Below the pieces are notes generated by a model. The model saw only the letters and a list, made by a program, of their open reading frames with translations. It ran no database searches and was not told the DNA's origin. 64,000 nt of DNA from CBDFKF01 sp965248765 (GTDB lineage Bacteria; Pseudomonadota; Alphaproteobacteria; VGEJ01): NCBI GenBank assembly GCA_965248765.1, contig CBDFKF010000004.1, forward strand, positions 248,001 to 312,000, read 5' to 3'. Position numbers and translations under genes: made by a program. Below, in pieces: positions 1-10,500 of the stretch; the stretch's first letter is position 1; each line of letters begins with the position of its first letter.

Positions 1-55
1 CCCGAGCGGGTCCCGTTCCGGCCGCGCGCCACCCCCCGAGTTCCTCCGCGGCCGA

Positions 56-1189
56 TTAGGAGAGAATTTGCGACAGGAACTCAACCACCTTGAGGTTGAC
101 GAGATCGTTCCAGGTCACGAATACGACAAGGCACAGAACCATTGCCGCGCCTATGCGGAAGCCGTACTCCATCATACGGTCGCCGAGCGGCCGACCGCGC
201 AGCGCCTCGATCGCGTAGAAGAGCAGATGGCCGCCGTCCAACATCGGCACCGGGAATAAGTTGATGAGGCCGAGATTGATCGACAGCACGGCGGCGAACG
301 AGACAAGCGCGACGAGGCCGAGTTGCCACATCTGTCCCGACATCTGGGCGATCCGCACCGGCCCACCGAGCTCTTCGGTCGAGCGTCGGCCCAGGATCAT
401 CTGCCACACGTAATCGAGCGTTGCCGTGGCCACCGACACGGTCTCGGTGACCGCACGCCACAACGCCGTCGCCGGTCCGAAGCGCACGTACTCGAGACCG
501 TGGCCGGTGATGCCCAGGCGTCCCACCTGATAGTGATTGCCGAATCGGTCAGTCTCGGACACCAGGCGCGGCGTTGCGGTCAGCATGATCTCTGCGCCGG
601 CCCGCTCGACGACAGCCGACAGTTCGCGCCCCGGGCTCAAGCTGACAATGCGCTGCATTTCCTGGAAGCGCTCGATGGACGTGTCATCCAATCGGAGCAC
701 CCGATCGCCGGCCTCAAAGCCGGCGGCGGCGGCGGCGCTGTCGGGAAGCACCTCTCCCACCACCGGCGGCGTAAAGGGCTGGCCGACGAAGACGAACAGA
801 CCGGCGTAGAGGACGATCGCGAGGAGGAAGTTAGCAGCTGGGCCGGCGACGATCACAGCCGCCCGCTGGCCGAGGCGTTTGTGGTGAAACGAAACTGCCT
901 GTTCTTCAGGACTTAGCTGTCCAACGTCGCCGGCTGCCATGCTGGCGGCATTGGCATCACCGAAGAAGCGGACATACCCGCCTAGCGGAATCCAGCTGAT
1001 CCGCCAGCGGGTCCCCAGCCGGTCGGTCCAACCATAGAGCTCGCCACCAAAGCCAACCGAGAAAACCTCGATCCGCACGCCGTTGCGACGCGCCACCCAG
1101 TAGTGGCCCATCTCGTGCACGAACACGAGCACCGTCAGCACCAGCAGAAACGGGACGACGTAGTTCCAGATGAAGTCGATCACGGCCAT
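56..1189 (-). CDS. rseP: RIP metalloprotease RseP (site-2 protease)
   Basis: Membrane-embedded zinc protease of the site-2 family. In characterised bacteria it cleaves anti-sigma factors and leftover signal peptides inside the inner membrane. The 377-residue product has HEMGH at residues 25-29 within the first membrane segment (zinc ligands and catalytic Glu), a central PDZ domain (about 125-200) and the second catalytic motif LDGGH from residue 317, which supplies the third zinc ligand Asp318. Length is normal for the family. It lies 34 bp after dxr on the same strand, the usual dxr-rseP order that normally leads to bamA, which would lie outside the window. The gene ends in TAA at 58-56; bases 1-55 show nothing I can call. 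Confidence 0.96.
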   Translation of the reverse strand: MAVIDFIWNYVVPFLLVLTVLVFVHEMGHYWVARRNGVRIEVFSVGFGGELYGWTDRLGTRWRISWIPLGGYVRFFGDANAASMAAGDVGQLSPEEQAVSFHHKRLGQRAAVIVAGPAANFLLAIVLYAGLFVFVGQPFTPPVVGEVLPDSAAAAAGFEAGDRVLRLDDTSIERFQEMQRIVSLSPGRELSAVVERAGAEIMLTATPRLVSETDRFGNHYQVGRLGITGHGLEYVRFGPATALWRAVTETVSVATATLDYVWQMILGRRSTEELGGPVRIAQMSGQMWQLGLVALVSFAAVLSINLGLINLFPVPMLDGGHLLFYAIEALRGRPLGDRMMEYGFRIGAAMVLCLVVFVTWNDLVNLKVVEFLSQILS

Positions 1190-1223
1190 CTCGGGGCACC
1201 GACTCGCCTACACTGCGCCCAAC

Positions 1224-2408
1224 TCACGGTCGCGTCAGCAGATCTCGGGCGGCGGCACGCGCGCGGCCATCGACGTATCGGATTTCAGCGAGGTCGGAGG
1301 CACTGTCGTTACGCACGTTCGACAGTGTCTCCTCAACGATGCGCGCGATATCGAGAAACCCAATGCGGCCCGCGAGAAACCCCTGAACGGCGACCTCGTT
1401 GGCAGCGTTGAGGATAGTAGGAGCGGCTCCCCCGCTTTGCAAGGCCTGCCCCGCGAGGCGCAGCGCCGGAAAACGTTCATGATCAGGAGGTTCAAAGGTG
1501 AGCTGGCCGATCTTGGCGAGGTCGAGGCGGGCTGTGGGCGCCGAGATGCGCTCGGGCCACCCGAGTGCGTGGGCGATCGGGGTGCGCATATCCGGCGTAC
1601 CGAGTTGACCGAGCACCGAGCCGTCGATGTAGACGACCATGCTATGAACGACGGATTGAGGATGGATCAGCACCTCGATCCGCTCGGGAGGCAAGCCGAA
1701 GAGGTAATGGGCCTCAATCAGCTCGAGGCCCTTGTTCATGAGGGTCGCCGAGTCGACGGAGATCTTGGCGCCCATGTCCCAGTTGGGATGCGCGATCGCC
1801 TGAGCCGGCGTTACGTCCGCCATCACCGCGCGATCGACGGTCCGGAACGGACCACCCGAGGCCGTAAGAACGACACGTTCGACGGTTTCCGGCTGATCGA
1901 AGTCGAAGACCTGGAATATCGCGTTGTGCTCGGAGTCAACGGGCAGCAAGGTTGCCCCGCAAGAATAGACTTCGTCCATCATCAGTTGACCGGCGCTGAC
2001 GAGACACTCCTTGTTGGCGAGTGCAACCACGGCGCCGCGTCGCACGGCAGCCAGCGTCGGCTCCAGTCCAGCCGTCCCGACGATGCCGGCCATGATCCAA
2101 TCCGCGGGCATGCATGCGGCCTCGACGAGCCCCTCGGCGCCGGCGGCGACGGCCACGCCGCTCCCTGATAGCGCGTCCTTAAGGGCACTATAGGCGCTCT
2201 CATCCCCGATTACCGCCAAGCGCGGCCGGAACTTCAACGCCTGCGCGGCCAGTGCATCGACACTGCGGTGGGCGGTCAGCGCTTCGATCGAAAACGCGCC
2301 GTCGTGGTGCTCGATGATATCGAGTGTGTTGCAGCCGATCGAGCCCGTCGAGCCGAGGATCGTAATCTGGCGCGGCTTGCTCTCTGTCCTCTCAGCCGCT
2401 ACCGCCAT
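1224..2408 (-). CDS. dxr: 1-deoxy-D-xylulose 5-phosphate reductoisomerase
   Basis: Converts DXP to 2-C-methyl-D-erythritol 4-phosphate with NADPH, the committed step of the non-mevalonate isoprenoid pathway, in the cytoplasm. The 394-residue protein shows the NADPH-binding GSTGSIG at 19-25, then ALANKE, the metal-binding VDSEHNAIFQ stretch with its Asp and Glu, and the substrate loop TASGGPFR followed by KISVDSATLMNKG. The ATG overlaps the cdsA stop by 10 bp, so the two are probably translationally coupled. Isoprenoid supply fits the neighbouring uppS, which makes the undecaprenyl carrier. Confidence 0.97.
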   Translation of the reverse strand: MAVAAERTESKPRQITILGSTGSIGCNTLDIIEHHDGAFSIEALTAHRSVDALAAQALKFRPRLAVIGDESAYSALKDALSGSGVAVAAGAEGLVEAACMPADWIMAGIVGTAGLEPTLAAVRRGAVVALANKECLVSAGQLMMDEVYSCGATLLPVDSEHNAIFQVFDFDQPETVERVVLTASGGPFRTVDRAVMADVTPAQAIAHPNWDMGAKISVDSATLMNKGLELIEAHYLFGLPPERIEVLIHPQSVVHSMVVYIDGSVLGQLGTPDMRTPIAHALGWPERISAPTARLDLAKIGQLTFEPPDHERFPALRLAGQALQSGGAAPTILNAANEVAVQGFLAGRIGFLDIARIVEETLSNVRNDSASDLAEIRYVDGRARAAARDLLTRP

Positions 2409-3217
2409 AGCAAGATGCCGTCATCCCGAACCAAAGCCAATCCCGCAGCGGCCGGCGCCGCGAACAGGAGAGAATCCACTCGATCCATCAGCCCCCCATG
2501 CCCGGGAATCAGGGCGCCGCTATCCTTGGCGCCGAAGCGCCGTTTGATAACGGATTCGAAGAGGTCTCCCAATTGGGCGCTGAGAGATAGCAGAAAGCTG
2601 AGGCCGATGGCGATACCGATGGTCGGGCGGGTCAACACAACATCGGTCAAGCTCGCGACGATCACACCGACGACTGCGGCCCCCAGGAGCCCGCCTGCCG
2701 CACCCGACCAGGTCTTGGCCGGACTGAGATGCGGCACCAGCCGCGGTCCGCCTATCGTCAGCCCGCTTAGATAGGCGCCGATGTCCGTCGCCCACACCAC
2801 CGCAAAGACCCACAGGACTGCGACGAACCCCGTGTCCGGAGCGGCCCGCAGCCAAATTAGCGCGATACAAGGGACGCCAATATAGAGCGCGCCGAGAGCC
2901 GTCCAGCCGAGATCGCGCCGGCTCACGGCAGCGGCGAGGGCAAGTGCTGCCGCCGCACCAACCACGACGAACAGCGCCGCGAGTTCTAACCGGGCGGCGG
3001 CCAGGAACACGCCGCCGATGACGATAGCGCCGTGGACCAAAAGCGCCGGGCCGCTGTTGCCGACCAGGCGGCCCCACTCGCGGACCACGAGTGCTCCAGC
3101 CACACCAACAAAAGCGGCAAAAATCCAATCGCCGGCGTAGGTCGCGGCCACGGCCAAGGGCGCGAGCACCGCCGCCGAAGCGAAGCGCGTCCCCAGGCCG
3201 CCGAACCGATCAGCCAC
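2399..3217 (-). CDS. cdsA: Phosphatidate cytidylyltransferase
   Basis: Makes CDP-diacylglycerol from phosphatidic acid and CTP for phospholipid synthesis; polytopic inner-membrane enzyme. The C-terminal signature is complete: S-V-I-K-R-R-F-G-A-K-D-S-G followed by HGGLMDRVDS. I place the start at a GTG at 3217-3215, 8 bp inside the uppS stop, giving 272 residues, the usual size. The frame stays open upstream to an ATG at 3325, but those 36 residues lie inside uppS and have no membrane character. Hydrophobic segments fill most of the chain before the signature. Confidence 0.94.
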   Translation of the reverse strand: MADRFGGLGTRFASAAVLAPLAVAATYAGDWIFAAFVGVAGALVVREWGRLVGNSGPALLVHGAIVIGGVFLAAARLELAALFVVVGAAAALALAAAVSRRDLGWTALGALYIGVPCIALIWLRAAPDTGFVAVLWVFAVVWATDIGAYLSGLTIGGPRLVPHLSPAKTWSGAAGGLLGAAVVGVIVASLTDVVLTRPTIGIAIGLSFLLSLSAQLGDLFESVIKRRFGAKDSGALIPGHGGLMDRVDSLLFAAPAAAGLALVRDDGILLWR

Positions 3218-3941
3218 TCGACGCGCCGTATCGCCGCTCGCGGCTTTGGAATTCAGCCACCGCCTGTTGAAGCGTCCCCTTGGTAAAATCGGGCCACAAC
3301 GTGTCGATAAAAACCAGCTCCGCATAGGCCAATTGCCACAACAGAAAGTTGCTCAACCGCTGTTCGCCACTGGTACGGATCAGGAGATCGGGATCAGGTA
3401 AATCCGCCGTTTCGAGACACTGCGCGAAGCGCTCCTCCGTTATGTCGTCAATGGCGATGCGACCGCCACTGGCCTCCTCGGCCAGTCGCCGGCAGGCCCG
3501 CACGATCTCGTCGTGGCTGCCGTAGTTGAGTGCAACCGACAGCGTGAGCCCAGTGTTGCCCTCGGTCAGGGTCTCGGCTTCGCCGATAAGCGAGACAATG
3601 TCGGGTGCAAGTTGCGAGCGATTGCCGATGAAGCGAAGCCGCACCTCGCTCGCGTGCAGCTCGGCGAGCTCGCCCCGAATGTAGACGCGAAGCAGCCCCA
3701 TAAGATCGTCGATCTCGGCAGCCGGGCGTTTCCAGTTCTCTGACGAGAACGCGTAGACCGTCAGGTACCGGATGCCGAGCTCGCGACATCCTTCAACCGC
3801 AGTGCGCACCGCCTCGGCCCCGCGCTGGTGTCCCGCAACACGGGGGAGGCCACGCGCCTTCGCCCAGCGTCCGTTGCCGTCCATGATGATAGCGACATGG
3901 ATCGGGGGGGGGTCGTGCTGTTGCGAGGGTGCCGTTCTCAC
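3210..3941 (-). CDS. uppS: Undecaprenyl (di-trans,poly-cis) diphosphate synthase
   Basis: Cis-prenyltransferase that extends farnesyl diphosphate to undecaprenyl diphosphate, the carrier for peptidoglycan and other envelope polymers. The 243-residue protein begins with the diagnostic IMDGNGRWA (catalytic Asp21) and ends with the family signature DLLIRTSGEQRLSNF, then TLWPDF. It lies 15 bp after frr and overlaps cdsA by 8 bp. The order frr-uppS-cdsA-dxr is widely conserved in proteobacteria. Confidence 0.97.
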   Translation of the reverse strand: MRTAPSQQHDPPPIHVAIIMDGNGRWAKARGLPRVAGHQRGAEAVRTAVEGCRELGIRYLTVYAFSSENWKRPAAEIDDLMGLLRVYIRGELAELHASEVRLRFIGNRSQLAPDIVSLIGEAETLTEGNTGLTLSVALNYGSHDEIVRACRRLAEEASGGRIAIDDITEERFAQCLETADLPDPDLLIRTSGEQRLSNFLLWQLAYAELVFIDTLWPDFTKGTLQQAVAEFQSRERRYGASSG

Positions 3942-3956
3942 GAGACGGGCCCCTCT

Positions 3957-4514
3957 CTAGACCTGCATGATTTCGGCTTCCTTGCTGGCAAGCGTCTCGT
4001 CCATCTTCTTGATGACCTCATCGGTCATCTCCTGGATCTTGGTGCTCCAGCGATGATGGTCGTCCTTGGACATCTCACCGTCCTTCTCCATCCGCCGCAC
4101 CTTTTCGATCCCGTCGCGGCGGACATTGCGGACAGCGACGCGCGCCTGCTCGGCGTACTTCCCGGCCACCCGGGTCAGCTCAACCCGACGCTCCTCGTTG
4201 AGCTCGGGGATGGGGATGCGTAAGAGCTGCCCTTCGCTCGCTGGATTGAGACCAAGGCCGGAGCTACGGATAGCCTTGTCGACGGCGCTGACCACCGATT
4301 TGTCCCAGACCTGCACGGTCAGGAGCCGCGGTTCCGGCACATTGATCGTTGCCACCTGGTTGAGCGGCATCTGCGCTCCATAGACCTCGACGGTGATCGG
4401 CTCAAGAAGCGAGGCGGACGCACGGCCGGTACGTAGTCCGGCGAACTCCTGCTTCAGGACGTCCAGGGCACCGTGCATACGGCGCGATAGTTCGGCACTG
4501 TCGGGCTCCGCCAC
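3957..4514 (-). CDS. frr: Ribosome recycling factor
   Basis: Splits the post-termination ribosome together with EF-G. The 185-residue product has the expected length and motifs, including LRTGRAS near residue 30 and the conserved VRRDG / KDxHHxxxxxIQxxTD region in the C-terminal half. The start codon is GTG at 4514-4512, only 3 bp after the pyrH stop, so it is very probably translated from the pyrH transcript. Confidence 0.97.
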   Translation of the reverse strand: MAEPDSAELSRRMHGALDVLKQEFAGLRTGRASASLLEPITVEVYGAQMPLNQVATINVPEPRLLTVQVWDKSVVSAVDKAIRSSGLGLNPASEGQLLRIPIPELNEERRVELTRVAGKYAEQARVAVRNVRRDGIEKVRRMEKDGEMSKDDHHRWSTKIQEMTDEVIKKMDETLASKEAEIMQV

Positions 4515-4517
4515 GGT

Positions 4518-5246
4518 TCAGCCTCCTCCACTGATGACGGTACACCTGCCTTCGCCCTTTACGACGTCGGCCAGCGCACCCCGAGTACGGATCGAAAATA
4601 CCACGATCGGAATGCGGTTCTCACGCGCGAGGCTGATGGCAGACGCATCCATGACCCGCAGATCCCGCGACAGCACCTCCCTGTAGGTGAGCGCATCGTA
4701 ACGCGTGGCGTTCGCCACCTCGTGGGGATCTGCGGAGTACACACCATCTACCTGCGTCGCCTTCAGCAACGCATCGCATCCCATCTCGGCGGCGCGGAGC
4801 GCTGCCGCGGTGTCGGTCGAAAAGAACGGGTTGCCGGTCCCGGCGGCAAAAACGACGATCCGATCGCGTTCGAGGTGACGCACGGCCCGCCGCCGGATGT
4901 ACGGCTCACAGACGGTCTGAATCGGGATAGCCGACAGGACGCGGGTTTGAGCGCCCTGCTTCTCTAGCGCGTGTTGCACTGCCAGCGCATTGATGACCGT
5001 CGCGAGCATGCCGATGTAATCGGCGCTCGCTCGCTCCATCCCCTTGGCGGCCGAACCGGTCCCGCGAAAGATGTTGCCGCCGCCGATCACCAGGCAAAGA
5101 TCGACGCCGAACTCGCGTACGGTGAGCAGCTCGCCGGCCAGTTCCTCCAGGAAATCCCAGTCGATTCCATGGCCCTGAGCTCCCATCAACGCTTCGCCCG
5201 AAACCTTCAGGAGAATGCGCCGGTATTTGGCGGATGCAGCCATCAT
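4518..5246 (-). CDS. pyrH: UMP kinase
   Basis: Amino-acid-kinase-fold enzyme that phosphorylates UMP to UDP; a hexamer regulated by GTP and UTP in studied bacteria. The 242-residue protein shows KVSGEALMG near the start, the glycine-rich VIGGGNIFRG loop and the GTGNPFFSTDTAAALRA segment that binds UMP. Two ATG codons are adjacent at the start (MMAASAKYRR). A 226-bp gap separates it from tsf, the largest break within this cluster, so pyrH may have its own promoter; a weak -10-like TAGTAT is visible in that gap but has no convincing -35. Confidence 0.97.
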   Translation of the reverse strand: MMAASAKYRRILLKVSGEALMGAQGHGIDWDFLEELAGELLTVREFGVDLCLVIGGGNIFRGTGSAAKGMERASADYIGMLATVINALAVQHALEKQGAQTRVLSAIPIQTVCEPYIRRRAVRHLERDRIVVFAAGTGNPFFSTDTAAALRAAEMGCDALLKATQVDGVYSADPHEVANATRYDALTYREVLSRDLRVMDASAISLARENRIPIVVFSIRTRGALADVVKGEGRCTVISGGG

Positions 5247-5472
5247 TGAGCCGTGAAGCGAGGGCCCCGAGAGACCCCCGAGCTGGCGCCCCCGGTGGGG
5301 GGAGCGATCGCAGCGTGGCTCGTATCGGTCGTTCAGACCGGTTAGCCAAAGCTACGCCCGATGCGCCGGATACTACACCATCGCGCTCTCGGCGAAAAAC
5401 GCTAGCCGTTTGGCCCGCGCTCGAGCAGCGCAGTCGCTGGGCCTTGACTCGATGAGATGCCTGGAGAGGTCG

Positions 5473-6399
5473 CTAGCCACCCGCTTGGGCAGCCACCTCG
5501 GCAGCGAAATCATCGTCTTTGCGTTCGATGCCCTCGCCTCTGTTGAAGCGCACGAAGCCGCCGATCTCGACCGGCGCGCCGAGCTCCGCGGCGCATTCAG
5601 CCACGGCCTCGGCGACCGTCTGATCGTCGTCAATGACGAAGGCCTGCTGGAGAAGCACTGACTCTTCGTAGAATTTGCGCAGCCGCCCCTCGACCATTTT
5701 ATCGATGATGTTCTCCGGCTTGCCCGACTGTCGGGCCTGCTCGCCAAGAATTCTACGCTCCTTGTCCATCACCGCCGGATCGAGGTCCTCGATGGCGACC
5801 GCCAACGGGTCGGCGGCGGCAACGTGCATGGCGAGCTGGTGCCCGAACGCAGTAAGTGCCACTGGATCACCGTCGGACCGCAGTCCCACGAGAACGCCGA
5901 TCCGACCGAGGCCCGGGACAAGTGCAGCGTGCACGTATCCGGCAACAATGCCGGGCGAGACCGCCAGGTGTTCGGCGCGCCTGAGGTCTATCTTCTCGCC
6001 GAGCGTTGCGATCTGCTGGGTGATCTCCTCGGCCACGGTGCGCGCCGTGCCCGGATAGGTCGCCGCTTGCATCGCAGCGACGTCGCCTTTGAGGCTGAGC
6101 GCCAGTTGGCCGAGAGTACGAACCAGCGCCTGGAATGCTTCGTTACGGGCGACGAAGTCGGTTTCAGCGTTGATCTCCACCAGGGCGCCCTCGCCGGCCG
6201 CCGTCTCCAAGCCGATCAGGCCGTCAGCGGCGATCCGGCCGCCTTTCTTGGCAGCGGCGGCAAGTCCCTTGGCCCGCAGCGCTTCGATCGCACCTTCAAG
6301 ATCACCGCCGGCGTCGGCAAGGGCACGTTTGCAATCCATCATGCCCGCGCCGGTCCGCTCTCGCAGTTCCTTGACAAGAGACGCTGAGATATTTGCCAT
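5473..6399 (-). CDS. tsf: Translation elongation factor Ts
   Basis: Guanine-nucleotide exchange factor for EF-Tu. The 308-residue protein has the N-terminal UBA-like signature VKELRERTGAGMMDCKRAL and the TDFVARN motif that contacts EF-Tu, followed by the duplicated core subdomains. It starts 17 bp after the rpsB stop, the standard rpsB-tsf pair, and should share the rpsB promoter. Confidence 0.97.
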   Translation of the reverse strand: MANISASLVKELRERTGAGMMDCKRALADAGGDLEGAIEALRAKGLAAAAKKGGRIAADGLIGLETAAGEGALVEINAETDFVARNEAFQALVRTLGQLALSLKGDVAAMQAATYPGTARTVAEEITQQIATLGEKIDLRRAEHLAVSPGIVAGYVHAALVPGLGRIGVLVGLRSDGDPVALTAFGHQLAMHVAAADPLAVAIEDLDPAVMDKERRILGEQARQSGKPENIIDKMVEGRLRKFYEESVLLQQAFVIDDDQTVAEAVAECAAELGAPVEIGGFVRFNRGEGIERKDDDFAAEVAAQAGG

Positions 6400-6416
6400 T
6401 GTGTTGACTTCCTATC

Positions 6417-7361
6417 TCACTTCTCTTGCACAACGCGCTGTTTCTCCACGGAAGTTTTCTCCTCGGGAAGAGTTGGATCAGAGGTCCCGGAGGGCTCTTC
6501 GACAGGTGCGGCCGTGGCGGCCTTAGCGGCCCCTTCACTCGCCGGTGGCTCGTCGGGCCCGTTCGCCGTGGAAGCCTCTGGCTCGCTTGCCGCGGCGACG
6601 GGAGCATCCACCTCCGGCAGCTCTTCCACCGGTGCAACCTCAGCCTCGCCGACGTCCTCACCGGCCACTTGGCGCTCGGTGCGGAGACCGTCAAGGACGG
6701 TGCGCGCCACTAGATCGCAATAGAGGTTGATGGCCCGCGAGGCATCGTCGTTCCCCGGAATCGGGTAGTCGATGCCCCGGGGGTCGGAATTGCTGTCGAG
6801 AATCGCCGCCACCGGGATGCCAAGCTTGCGCGCCTCGTTGACGGCGATCGCCTCCTTATTGGTGTCGATCGCGAACATGACATCGGGCACGCCGCCCATT
6901 TCCTTGATACCGCCGAGCGACCGCTCGAGCTTGTCGCGCTGGCGTGTCAAGTTCAGAAGCTCTTTCTTGGTCAGACCAACGGTCTCCTCCCCGAGCCGCT
7001 CATCGAGTTCGCGGAGCCGACGGATAGAGTTCGAGATCGTCTTCCAATTTGTGAGAGTACCGCCGAGCCAGCGGTGGTTCACGTAGTACTGGCCACAGCG
7101 CGCGGCCGCTTCGGCGATAACTTCCGAGGATTGTCGCTTCGTCGACACAAATAGGACACGGCCGCCGGCAGCCACGGTGTTGCGCATGAAACCGAGCGCT
7201 TGATAGAGCATCGGCACCGTCTGCTGGAGGTCGATGATGTGGATGTGGTTGCGGACCCCGTACAAGTACGGAGCCATCTTCGGATTCCAACGCCGCGTCT
7301 GGTGTCCGAAGTGCACGCCGGCTTCGAGCAGCTGGCGCATCGTAAAGGTAGGCGCTGCCAT
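6417..7361 (-). CDS. rpsB: 30S ribosomal protein S2, with long acidic C-terminal extension
   Basis: Small-subunit ribosomal protein. The core (about residues 1-230) has the standard motifs QLLEAGVHFGHQTRRWNPKM and YVNHRWLGGTLTNW. It is followed by roughly 80 residues rich in Ala, Pro and Glu, probably disordered, a type of tail common in alphaproteobacterial S2. A clear Shine-Dalgarno, CCGGAGA, precedes the ATG. The 215-bp gap to dnaE upstream must hold the rpsB-tsf promoter and leader; S2 operons are often autoregulated through the leader, but I cannot identify that structure here. Confidence 0.97.
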   Translation of the reverse strand: MAAPTFTMRQLLEAGVHFGHQTRRWNPKMAPYLYGVRNHIHIIDLQQTVPMLYQALGFMRNTVAAGGRVLFVSTKRQSSEVIAEAAARCGQYYVNHRWLGGTLTNWKTISNSIRRLRELDERLGEETVGLTKKELLNLTRQRDKLERSLGGIKEMGGVPDVMFAIDTNKEAIAVNEARKLGIPVAAILDSNSDPRGIDYPIPGNDDASRAINLYCDLVARTVLDGLRTERQVAGEDVGEAEVAPVEELPEVDAPVAAASEPEASTANGPDEPPASEGAAKAATAAPVEEPSGTSDPTLPEEKTSVEKQRVVQEK

Positions 7362-7470
7362 GTGTGTTCTCCGGTTGGTCCGCCGCGGGCGCTTGCCCCG
7401 ATCGCCTAATGGCGGCCGAAGACCGGAACGACCCCGCTTTCCGGAGCCGACAGCCCGCGTGTGTGATCAA

Positions 7471-7484
7471 ACCCCCTTGGGGGT
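7471..7484. repeat. 14-bp perfect dyad in the dnaE-rpsB intergenic region
   Basis: ACCCCCTTGGGGGT has two 6-bp complementary arms with only 2 bp between them. Read on the minus strand it lies about 90 bp after the dnaE stop and is followed by TTTGATC, so it could be a weak dnaE terminator or a binding site in the rpsB leader. The tiny loop and the lack of a T run keep this uncertain. Confidence 0.3.
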
Positions 7485-7576
7485 CGCCGCGTGATACCGC
7501 CGCACCGGGCCGTTTGCAAGGACTTTGTCGATCAGTCGCCGAGCGTATCCCGATCGACGATCGCCGGGCACCGCGA

Positions 7577-10500
7577 TTAAACGTCGCGGACTTCGCCGAT
7601 GCCCTCGACCTGGGCGATGGCCTGCCGGATGTCCGGCGATATCGCGAAACCGCCCGGCAGGGCGATGTCGATCTCCCTGGTGCCCCCTACGCACAGTCTC
7701 AGCGTAATTCGGCCCTGGCCCGCCTCCACCCGAGCAAGGATTGCCTTGAGGCGCTGCAACCCGTCCGGCACGTTCATTCGCACTCGCAGCCCAGCGACGG
7801 CGCGCGCCGTCTCCTTGCCCAGGTCATGGATGGCCTGGGCGACGAGCCGCGGCGCGTCGGCCTCGAGCCGCGCCTCCACCGCAACAAGCACCGCCTTGCC
7901 CGGCTCGAGCTGACCACGCGCAGCGTTGAGGAGATCCGAGAATATCCGCACCTCGAACTGGCCGGTGGGATCGGAAAGCGTGGCGATGGCATAGCGATTG
8001 CCGCGCGCCGACCGCCGCTCCTGCACCCGGTGGATCGTGCCAGCCACGCGCAACGTACGATCGGCGCCATTCAGAAGCTCGGGTAGAGCGCGCGCGGCGA
8101 CCACCTGCATCCGCTCGAGCGAGCTGGCGTAGGCCTCGAGCGGGTGCGCCGACAACCAAAAGCCGATCGCCTCGAACTCACGGCTAAGCACCTCGGACGG
8201 CAGCCAGGGCTCCACCTCCGGCAACTCGAGTGCCGAGAACGCTGCCCGCTCTGATTCGAAGAGACTGGTCTGTCCGCCGGCCGCTTCCGCACCGCTGCCC
8301 GCATGTTTCAAGAGGAGATCGACTGCGGCGAACACCCGGGCACGATTGGGACAGAGCGAGTCGAAGGCGCCGGCCGCAGCGAGATTCTCGAGTTGACGTT
8401 TGTTGGCAAGCCGCGGATCGATCCGCTGCGCAAGATCGAAAAGGTCGGTGAAGGGACCATCGGCTGCACGTTCGGCGACCACGACCGCCATCGCCTGCTC
8501 GCCGACGTTGCGGATGGCGGCCAGGGCATAGCGGATCGCGCGATGGGGGTGGCTTGCCCCATTGCCTGAGCCAGCCTCGCCGTCTGTTTCCACCGTGAAG
8601 AGCAAGCCCGAGCGATTGATGTCAGGCGGCTTTAGCTCAATGCCGAGGCGATCGAGCTCTTGGCGGAACATCACGAGCTTGTCGGTGTTGCCGACATCGA
8701 GGCTCATCGACGCGGCCAGAAACTCGACCGGGTAGTTCGCCTTCAGCCACGCCGTCTGATAGGCGATTAGCGCGTATCCCGCCGAATGTGCCTTGTTGAA
8801 GCCATAGCCCGCGAATTTGTCGACGAGGTCGAAGACATACACTGCCCGGTCGCGAGCGACGCCGCGAGCCACTGCACCCTCGACGAAGTCCTCGCGCTGG
8901 CCCGCCATCTCCGACTTGATCTTCTTACCCATGGCGCGACGCAGCAGATCCGCCTGGGCCAATGAGAAGCCCGCGAAGACCCGTGCTATCTGCATCACTT
9001 GTTCCTGGTAGATGATGACGCCGTAGGTATCAGCGACCACCGGCTCTATCGTCTCGTGCAGAAACTCGGGCTCCTCGCGCCCGTGCTTGCAGGCGACGTA
9101 TTTGGGAATGTTCTCCATCGGCCCCGGACGGTAGAGCGCGACCAGAGCGATCAGGTCCTCGATGTTGGTCGGCTGGACCTCACGCATCAGATCGCGCATG
9201 CCGCCGCCTTCAAACTGGAAGACGCCGACCGTCTCGGCCCTTTGCAGCATCGCGTAGGTGGGCGGATCGTTGAGCGGAAGTTGCGCGAAGTCGACCTCGA
9301 TGTCGCGCTCGGCCAGCAACGCCTGCGCCTTGTCGAGCACGGTCAGCGTTTTGAGGCCAAGCAGGTCGAACTTCACCAGCCCCGCCATCTCCACATATTT
9401 CATCGAGAATTGAGTCGCCGGCATGTCCGAGCGCGGATCGAGATAAAGCGGCACCAGCTCCTGAATCGGGCGATCGCCGATAACCACGCCCGCTGCATGG
9501 GTCGAGGCGTGCCGGTAGAGGCCCTCGAGCTGAAGCGCTGTTTCCAGCATGCTCGCGACTTCGGTGCTTTCATCGCGCTCGTGGCGCAACCGCGGCTCTC
9601 CGTCGATCGCTTGGGACAGGCTTACCGGATTGGCCGGGTTGTAGGGCACCATCTTGCAGATGCGATCGACTTGGCCGTACGGGAGTTCGAGCACGCGGCC
9701 GACATCGCGGAGGGCCGCGCGGGCCTGAAGCTTTCCGAACGTGATGATCTGGGCAACCCGGTCCCGCCTGTACTTGGCTTGGACGTAGCGGATCACCTCA
9801 TCGCGCCGCTCTTGGCAGAAGTCGATGTCGAAGTCCGGCATCGACACTCGGTCGGGATTGAGGAACCGCTCGAATAGCAAGCCAAAGCGCAGCGGATCGA
9901 GATCGGTGATGCGGAGCGCCCAAGCCACCAGTGAGCCTGCGCCTGAACCGCGGCCGGGCCCGACCGGAATGCCAGCTTCCCGGGCGAAGCGGATGAAATC
10001 CGTGACGATCAGGAAGTAACCGGCATACCCCATCGCGACGATGACGCCGAGCTCAAAGTCGAGACGCTCCCAGTACGGGGCGGTGTCGTCCCACTCCGGA
10101 GCCTCCCCGCCATTACCGGCGCCGCTTCCTGCGCGCAGCCGCGCCTCCAGCCCCCCGCGGGCAAGCGCCTCGAGCTCCTGTTCGGTAGTTCGGCCGCTCG
10201 CCGGTTCGTACTCGGGAAGGATCGGAGCAGTGGGAACGGGCCGGTGGGCACACCGTTGGGCGATAACCAGCGTGTTATCGACCGCCTCGGGCAGATCAGC
10301 GAACGCTTCGCGCATCTCCGCTGTCGATTTGAACCGGTGCTCGGGCGTGGCCCTACGCCGATCCTCAACCCCGACGGCGGTCCGCTGTTCGATACACAAC
10401 AGGGCGTCGTGCGCCTGGTACATCGAGGCCGCGGCGAAGTAGACCTCGTTCGTGGCCACCAGCGGCAGACTGCGCTCGTAGGCAAGCTCCAGAAATGCCG

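Noticed and set aside
720..740. GGCGGCGGCGGCGG run as a microsatellite
   Set aside because: It encodes a short Ala stretch inside the rseP PDZ domain and is ordinary for GC-rich coding DNA.
323..916. Long open plus-strand frames opposite rseP and many other minus-strand genes
   Set aside because: In this GC-rich DNA, frames opposite real genes stay open by codon bias; their translations are rich in Arg, His and Asp without domain motifs.
2399..3325. Longer reading of cdsA from an ATG at 3325
   Set aside because: The first 36 residues lie inside uppS and show no membrane character; the GTG at 3217 gives normal length and a coupled 8-bp overlap.
5396..5431. T run and short hairpin after tsf considered as a terminator
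   Set aside because: The stem (GCGCT/AGCGC) is over 15 bases from the T run, so the structure does not form a proper terminator.
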